Origin: DATCLA01 sp036564195 | Lineage (GTDB): Bacteria > Bacillota > UBA4882 > UBA8346 | DNA length: 10,820 nucleotides | Direction of reading: 5' to 3' | NCBI GenBank assembly: GCA_036564195.1 | Contig: DATCLA010000055.1 | Span: 1 to 10,820, forward strand | Shown here: positions 6,420 to 10,820 of the stretch, piece after piece | Position numbering within the stretch: position 1 is the stretch's first letter | Layout of the letters: the number at the start of each line of letters is the position of its first letter | Notes under the pieces: model-generated | What the model saw: only the letters and a program-made list of their open reading frames with translations | What the model was told of the DNA's origin: nothing | The model's database searches: none | Translations under genes and position numbers: made by a program

Positions 6420-7655
6420 CTACTCTGACGTCGATATTTCCGGCCCTGTCTCGTCCTGGGTGACGGCAACCTCCGCTTCCGTAACCGGTAGACTGTTTTG
6501 ACGACGTAATTCTTCAAGCGCCTGAAGGGGTTTTTCCAGTTGATTACGGCGGGTTGCCATCAGATTAGCGTATTCTTTCTGGGCGTCACTGAGACGGCGG
6601 CCCATCCGCTCCATGGCGGTACAGAAGGCTTCCCATTGTTTATAAAAACTACCCAGCAGAGCTAAGACCCGCGTGGTTGTCTGCTCCAGATTGTAACTCT
6701 CCACCGCCTGCCGGATCACTGCCAAAAAAGCGTATAAAGTCAAGGGCGAACAAAGTACGACCCGGTTACGCAAGGCTTCGTCCAACAACATGCCGTCAAC
6801 TTCATTAATAAAGCTGTAAATCTGTTCATTGGGAATAAACACCAGTACGTAATCGACGGTCCGGTCTTCGGGATTGATATAGTCCCTGCCGGTCACTTCC
6901 TTGATCCGGTTCCGAACATCCTTAAGAAATTGTTGTTTATAATTCTCCCGGGCTGCCGGGTCTTCCGCCTGAATATAGTTTAAATAATTATCCAGCGGAA
7001 ATTTTACATCCATATTGACTTTTAAATCTTTAGGCATGTAAAATGTAAAATCCGGACGGCTACCTGCCCCCGACCATTGTTGTTTCCGGTAATTAATCCC
7101 TTCAACTAGCCCGGACAGACGCAACACATCTTCCGCCATCCGTTCGCCCCATTGGCCTCGGATCCGGGTGTTGGCCAATATCGCATACAGGTTGTTGGTT
7201 GTTTCTTGTAACCGGCCGGTGGCTTCAGCCGCTGCTCTCAGTTGATTGCTTAACTCCCCAAACTTCTGTTCCCGGTCTTTTTCCAAGCCGTTGACCATTT
7301 CCTGGACTTTAGTCAATTCTTTACTCATCTGGGCTAAAGTTTGGTCAATCAGTTCTTTCTTAGCCTCCAGTGTCTGCTCGCCTAATTGGTTTTGCTGTTT
7401 CAAGGCCTGGTTAGCCAGATTTAATAATTGGTCACTGTTTTTAGTTAGCGCTTCATAGGAAAGCGCCGCGAACGCTTCCTTCATCCGCTCCATCATGGTT
7501 TCTAAATCTTTAATTCGTTCCGTTTGCGACTGGACCGCAAGCTGCGCCGCAAGTTCTTTAAGATTCGCTGTTTTTGACCAGCCGGCCCATTTGGCAATGG
7601 CAATTCCGGCCGCCACTCCCAGGCCAAACCCCACCCATCCGTTTATTTCAAGCAT
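6420..7655 (-). CDS. rmuC: RmuC-family DNA recombination/maintenance protein
   Basis: The protein has 411 residues and the usual RmuC architecture. Residues 5-25 are a Gly/Ala-rich hydrophobic segment, probably a membrane anchor. Residues about 30-160 are a long Gln/Glu/Lys-rich coiled coil, and about 165-385 form the RmuC domain, with RGQWGE (166-171), RPDF (200-203), DVKFPL (216-221), FIPNE (273-277) and the SPLTLYAFLAVIRQA block (303-317). The acidic tail after residue 390 looks disordered. In E. coli the family limits inversions and rearrangements at short repeats, and its nuclease-like fold suggests DNA cleavage; the mechanism is not settled. ATG lies 7 bases after GGAGG (7663-7667). It is the first gene of a minus-strand pair with murI and is divergent from the PBP gene, 196 bases apart. 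Confidence 0.95.
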   Translation of the reverse strand: MLEINGWVGFGLGVAAGIAIAKWAGWSKTANLKELAAQLAVQSQTERIKDLETMMERMKEAFAALSYEALTKNSDQLLNLANQALKQQNQLGEQTLEAKKELIDQTLAQMSKELTKVQEMVNGLEKDREQKFGELSNQLRAAAEATGRLQETTNNLYAILANTRIRGQWGERMAEDVLRLSGLVEGINYRKQQWSGAGSRPDFTFYMPKDLKVNMDVKFPLDNYLNYIQAEDPAARENYKQQFLKDVRNRIKEVTGRDYINPEDRTVDYVLVFIPNEQIYSFINEVDGMLLDEALRNRVVLCSPLTLYAFLAVIRQAVESYNLEQTTTRVLALLGSFYKQWEAFCTAMERMGRRLSDAQKEYANLMATRRNQLEKPLQALEELRRQNSLPVTEAEVAVTQDETGPEISTSE

Positions 7656-7851
7656 CCCGTATCCTCCACTGACAAGTTACTCTTGATTATTCCACATCGA
7701 ATCGGCAATCCCTGCCGTTGAACCGGAGGGCATTATCAGTTCCGGAGATACCAAGGGTTTAAAACTCGGATCTCCAATGCTGGTTATACATAAAATTACT
7801 GTGTTGGTAAATATTATATTTATAGTGCTGACGGTAAGGAGTGATGGTTAG

Positions 7852-10005
7852 GTGTTTCACTCATTTCAAAACTTAATCGAACGGCTCAAGCCCAAAAATC
7901 CCCGCTTGGTTTATTATTGTATCTTACTCTCCTCAATATTGATGGGATCGTGTCTGGTCCTTTTATACCTGCCGTTACCATCCACCCGGATTCCGGTTGC
8001 CACTGAAGTTTATGATATTCACCATAATCTGGCGGCAACTTTCTATAGTCAAAACCGGCGTCCGGCTAAGCTTAGTCAAATTCCGCTTTTTTTACGCCAG
8101 GCTTTTTTAGCTGTGGAAGACCACCGCTTTTATCTACACAAAGGAATTAATCCCGGTCGAATCCTTAAGGCGGCCTGGTATAACCTGCGCCACGGCAAGC
8201 TGGCCCAGGGCGCCAGTACCATCACGCAACAATTAGCTAAAAATACCTATTTGAACCAGGATCGTAATTTCACCCGCAAGCTTAAAGAATTATTTTATAC
8301 CATCAAGCTGGAAATGGAATACTCAAAGGATAAAATCTTTGAACTTTATTTAAACCAAATTTATTTCGGCCATGGCGCTTATGGGGTTAAGGTAGCTGCT
8401 GAAACATATTTCCAAAAAGACCTTGACCAGCTTAACGAAGCTGAAATGGCTTTATTGGCGGGGCTCCCCCGCGGCCCGGCTTTTTACTCTCCTTACACCC
8501 ACCCCCGAGCCGCACGGCAACGACTGCGAATCACGTTGTTGCGAATGTTGGAATGCGGTTATATCTCAAGACAGCAATATGAGTCTTATGTCCGGCAACC
8601 GCTGGTATTGCCGGGTTTAAAAACCCGGAATAATACCGCCCCTTATTTTCTGGACTTACTCCAAAAAGAAATGGCCCGGCTCTTTCCGGGCGATCCGGAA
8701 CTGCTGTATAATGCCGGACTTAAGATCGAATCAACCCTGGACCTAAAACTTCATAATCTGGCAATCCGGGCATTAAAAAAAGGATTACCCCGGCTCTATC
8801 ATGACCGCCACGGGTTAATCCAGCCTCAGGGAGTCTTAATCGCCATTGATCCGGATAACGGAGAAATTCGTACTTTAATCGGTGGGACTGATTATGCCAA
8901 GTCCCAATTTAATCGGGCAGTCTCAGCCTGGCGGCAACCAGGTTCTGCCTTTAAACCTCTGGTTTACGCAGCCGCGATGAGTAACGGTTTTACTTTAGCC
9001 AGTGTTTTTGACCGCTCTCCCAAAACTTACTATACCGGGGCTAAAGCATACCGGCCTACCGATTACACCGGTCCTGGCACCACCGGCAAGATCACCTTAC
9101 GGGAAGCTCTGGCTTGTTCCAGTAATGTAGTGGCGGTGAAACTTTTGGAAAAACTTGGTTTTGACCCGGTTATTAAGCTCACCTCCCAACTGGGTTTCAG
9201 TAAGCCTCTTACTCCTTTGTTATCCATTGCTTTAGGCACTTGGGAGGTTACCCCTTTAGAACTTACTGCTGCCTATCTTCCCTTTGCCAATGGCGGCCTT
9301 TATTACCGGCCAACAACGATCCGCCGGGTCTTGGACCGACAAGGCTTGGTCTTATACCAAGCCGCTCCCAAAAGTAACGCTGTGATTGATCCGGGGGTTA
9401 GCTTCTTAATTACCCAGGCCCTCACCGGAGTTTTTAAAGCCAATGGCACCGCAGCAAACATCGGCTCCTTGTTTCAACGCCCGGTTGCCGGTAAAACCGG
9501 TACTACCGACCGAAACCGGGATGCCTGGTTTATTGGCTATACTCCCGAATTATTAGCCTGCGTCTTTATTGGTTGTGATCATAATGAACGTACCTTACCG
9601 GGAACCGCTAATCGGGTAGCCGCGCCGATCTGGGCTGACTTTATGCGGTCGGCTTTAGCTGATCAACCGCCTCGGGAATTTCCAATCCCTAAAAACATTC
9701 GCCTCATTGATGTCTGTCAATCCTCCGGTGCAATCGCCACCGCCTCCTGTCCACGTCACAGTGAATTCTTCCTGGCGGGCACCGAACCGAAAACCTACTG
9801 TAGCCAGCACCGGTTTATTCAAATCAAAGTATGCAAACTTTCCGGACAGTTACCCGGGCCCTATTGTACCCGGTTTGAAACCAAAGTTTATCCCTTAGGG
9901 GAAGCACCTAATGCCATTTGTGACCGTTGTAAAGAACCCACCGGACTGATTCACCTGTTTCGCCGGTTATTCCGCCGCATTAAAGCGGAACCGCCTAACC
10001 GCTGA
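7852..10005 (+). CDS. Class A penicillin-binding protein (glycosyltransferase and transpeptidase)
   Basis: This 717-residue bifunctional enzyme polymerises lipid II into glycan strands and cross-links the peptides outside the membrane. Residues 1-20 are basic and cytoplasmic, and about 19-42 are the transmembrane anchor. The GT51 domain (about 55-230) shows VEDHRFY with catalytic E89, GASTITQQLAKN (120-131), KLKELF with E146, and LYLNQIYFGHGAYGV (165-179). The transpeptidase domain (about 325-600) has SAFK with nucleophile S365 and K368, SSN (423-425) and KTGT (548-551). The tail (621-693) holds two copies of a module with pattern VCxxSG-x6-C...C, including LAGTEP in the first, and seven cysteines in total. 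GTG (7852) follows AAGGAG (7836-7841) at 10 bases; the ATG at 7844 is out of frame and stops early. No terminator of its own is visible before the insertion sequence 38 bases downstream. Confidence 0.96.
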   Translation: MFHSFQNLIERLKPKNPRLVYYCILLSSILMGSCLVLLYLPLPSTRIPVATEVYDIHHNLAATFYSQNRRPAKLSQIPLFLRQAFLAVEDHRFYLHKGINPGRILKAAWYNLRHGKLAQGASTITQQLAKNTYLNQDRNFTRKLKELFYTIKLEMEYSKDKIFELYLNQIYFGHGAYGVKVAAETYFQKDLDQLNEAEMALLAGLPRGPAFYSPYTHPRAARQRLRITLLRMLECGYISRQQYESYVRQPLVLPGLKTRNNTAPYFLDLLQKEMARLFPGDPELLYNAGLKIESTLDLKLHNLAIRALKKGLPRLYHDRHGLIQPQGVLIAIDPDNGEIRTLIGGTDYAKSQFNRAVSAWRQPGSAFKPLVYAAAMSNGFTLASVFDRSPKTYYTGAKAYRPTDYTGPGTTGKITLREALACSSNVVAVKLLEKLGFDPVIKLTSQLGFSKPLTPLLSIALGTWEVTPLELTAAYLPFANGGLYYRPTTIRRVLDRQGLVLYQAAPKSNAVIDPGVSFLITQALTGVFKANGTAANIGSLFQRPVAGKTGTTDRNRDAWFIGYTPELLACVFIGCDHNERTLPGTANRVAAPIWADFMRSALADQPPREFPIPKNIRLIDVCQSSGAIATASCPRHSEFFLAGTEPKTYCSQHRFIQIKVCKLSGQLPGPYCTRFETKVYPLGEAPNAICDRCKEPTGLIHLFRRLFRRIKAEPPNR

Positions 10006-10043
10006 ATCAAAAACCTCTGTTAAGAAACCCCTGCCATGCAGAT

Positions 10044-10070
10044 TGAACTGAACCCTGTTTTAAAAAGATA
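10044..10070. repeat. Putative terminal inverted repeat of the insertion sequence
   Basis: The sequence from 10044, TGAACTGAACCCTG then an A/T-rich stretch, has the look of an IS3-family end and lies 60 bases beyond the transposase stop codon, a normal distance. The partner repeat is outside the window, so length and end are estimates. Bases just outside (GCAGAT) would include the target duplication. Confidence 0.5.
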
Positions 10071-10103
10071 AAATAGAAAGCCCTATCGTAGGAAATCAAA
10101 AAA

Positions 10104-10820
10104 TTAAGCTGACTGGCACCGTCTTTCATACGGTGTCAGTTTTGTTTTAAGGTGGCAACGCTCGTAATTATAGTAATGAATATACTGTTCAACTGCTTCT
10201 CGAGCCTCGTCCATTGTCTCAAATTTGCGTCTCTGAAGCCATTCAGTCTTTAACATCCCAAAAAAGTTTTCCATACAAGCATTATCAAGACAATTTCCTC
10301 TTCTTGACATAGAGGGTGTAATATTATAAGCTTGAGTTAGGCTAAAATAAGCGTGTGAGCTATATTGAAAGCCTTGGTCGCTTTGGAGGGCTAGTCCACC
10401 AGCGACCTTCTCTTTTATAAGTGCATTCTTAATGGTTGTAATGACAAGGTTGATGTTTTGGTCGGTTCCTATTTGATGGTTTACGATGTAACCATCATGC
10501 AAATCTTTAATAGCCGAAAGATATAGGTTTCCTTGTTTGGTAGGAATATAGGTGATATCTGTAACCCATTTCTGATTAGGAAATTCAGCATTAAACTCCC
10601 GGTTGATTAGATTTTCATAGCGATAAATGCTATCGAGGTAACGGGTGTATGGACGCCGACGCCTGGATACAGATTGAATGCCTAGCTTCTGCATTATTCG
10701 GTAAACGGCCTTGTGATTAAGTATTACCCCATAATGTTTCCGAAGCTGTAGCGTAATTTGCCGATAGCCTGCACTACGATTAGATGCTCTATACCGTTCC
10801 TGAATTAATGGGATAAATGG
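10104..10820 (-). CDS. IS3-family transposase OrfB (DDE integrase core), 5' end outside window
   Basis: The frame is open to the right edge, giving 238 visible residues. The first part (about 12-45, including GYRQITLQLRKHYG and NHKAVYRIMQKLG) is the helix-turn-helix (HTH_21) region of OrfB. The integrase core follows with the catalytic triad D88 (WVTDITYI), D148 (LQSDQGFQYSS) and E184 (DNACMENFFG). The 35 residues between D148 and E184 are the classic D-35-E spacing. NCLDNACMENFFGMLK and HYYNYERCHLKTKLTPYE are standard OrfB blocks. The internal ATG at 10692-10694 is not the true start, because conserved sequence continues upstream; OrfB is normally made by frameshifting from OrfA. No stop or frameshift is seen, so the transposase may be active. 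Its last codons encode a strong hairpin. Confidence 0.95.
   Translation of the reverse strand, partial: PFIPLIQERYRASNRSAGYRQITLQLRKHYGVILNHKAVYRIMQKLGIQSVSRRRRPYTRYLDSIYRYENLINREFNAEFPNQKWVTDITYIPTKQGNLYLSAIKDLHDGYIVNHQIGTDQNINLVITTIKNALIKEKVAGGLALQSDQGFQYSSHAYFSLTQAYNITPSMSRRGNCLDNACMENFFGMLKTEWLQRRKFETMDEAREAVEQYIHYYNYERCHLKTKLTPYERRCQSA
10112..10148 (+). terminator. Strong plus-strand terminator inside the transposase 3' end
   Basis: ACTGGCACCGT (10112-10122) pairs with ACGGTGTCAGT (10130-10140) over 11 bp, with one G-U wobble, around a 7-nt loop. On the plus strand it is followed at once by TTTGTTTT (10141-10148), a textbook rho-independent terminator. It lies 106 bases after the PBP stop codon and within the last codons of OrfB on the opposite strand. 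It should stop PBP readthrough from entering the insertion sequence. On the minus strand the stem is followed after several bases by TTAATTTTTT, so weaker action in that direction is possible. Confidence 0.8.

Larger units (their letters stand above)
10044..10820 (-). mobile_element. IS3-family insertion sequence, right part
   Basis: The element is cut by the window edge. It contains the transposase OrfB and a likely terminus beginning TGAACTGAACCCTG at 10044, in the style of IS3/IS150-group ends, which start with TG and carry a CCC block near the tip. The left end, orfA and any target duplication lie beyond 10820, so the exact boundary cannot be confirmed by matching the inverted repeats. 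The element sits 38 bases behind the PBP stop codon, pointing towards it. It is poorer in GC than the neighbouring genes and, unlike them, almost lacks the tetranucleotide CCGG, which fits recent arrival. Confidence 0.8.

Noticed and set aside
7246..7686. Plus-strand open frames opposite rmuC
   Set aside because: They are antisense to a clearly conserved coding region, have no ribosome sites and give low-complexity Ser/Leu-rich products.
10692..10694. Internal ATG as the transposase start
   Set aside because: The frame stays open to the window edge and the upstream 42 codons encode the conserved helix-turn-helix part of IS3 OrfB.
1..10820. CRISPR array, toxin-antitoxin pair, phage genes or a biosynthetic cluster
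   Set aside because: I saw no spaced direct repeats and no pairs of small overlapping genes, and every large frame belongs to a housekeeping or IS family.

Overview
The window looks like chromosomal DNA of a spore-former-like, probably anaerobic Bacillota (Firmicutes). The evidence is strong GGAGG-type ribosome binding sites, moderate GC in genes with AT-rich spacers, an encoded CCA end on a tRNA, and an aldo/keto reductase carrying a two-cluster ferredoxin tail of the kind common in anaerobes. The protein families point to a clostridia-like or deep-branching lineage. I cannot name the genus.

Layout, left to right. (1) An AT-rich spacer precedes a minus-strand gene for a membrane-anchored FMN-binding glutamate-synthase-domain protein, whose leader holds a nested inverted repeat. 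(2) A 569-bp spacer leads to a plus-strand aldo/keto reductase with a C-terminal [4Fe-4S] domain, followed by a hairpin. (3) A minus-strand tRNA-Leu(CAG) forms a complete unit with a near-consensus promoter and its own terminator. (4) A plus-strand class I/II aminotransferase is followed by what I read as the decayed start of a LysR-type regulator gene. (5) A minus-strand pair, rmuC then murI, lies back to back with (6) a plus-strand class A penicillin-binding protein that has a duplicated cysteine-containing tail. (7) The right edge is the 3' end of an IS3-family insertion sequence, inserted about 38 bp behind the PBP stop codon. Its transposase runs off the window.

Functional links. MurI makes D-glutamate for peptidoglycan precursors and the class A PBP polymerises and cross-links peptidoglycan, so two envelope genes flank rmuC, a DNA-maintenance gene. 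The glutamate-synthase-like protein and the aminotransferase are plausibly amino-acid enzymes but are not in an operon with each other. Most genes appear to be single transcription units.

I found no strong evidence of a novel multi-gene system. The points most worth a second look are the outward-facing terminator hairpin built into the last codons of the transposase, the duplicated Cys module of the PBP, the LysR relic, the missing Fe-S ligands in the glutamate-synthase-like protein, and a heavy excess of the tetranucleotide CCGG in resident genes but not in the insertion sequence.
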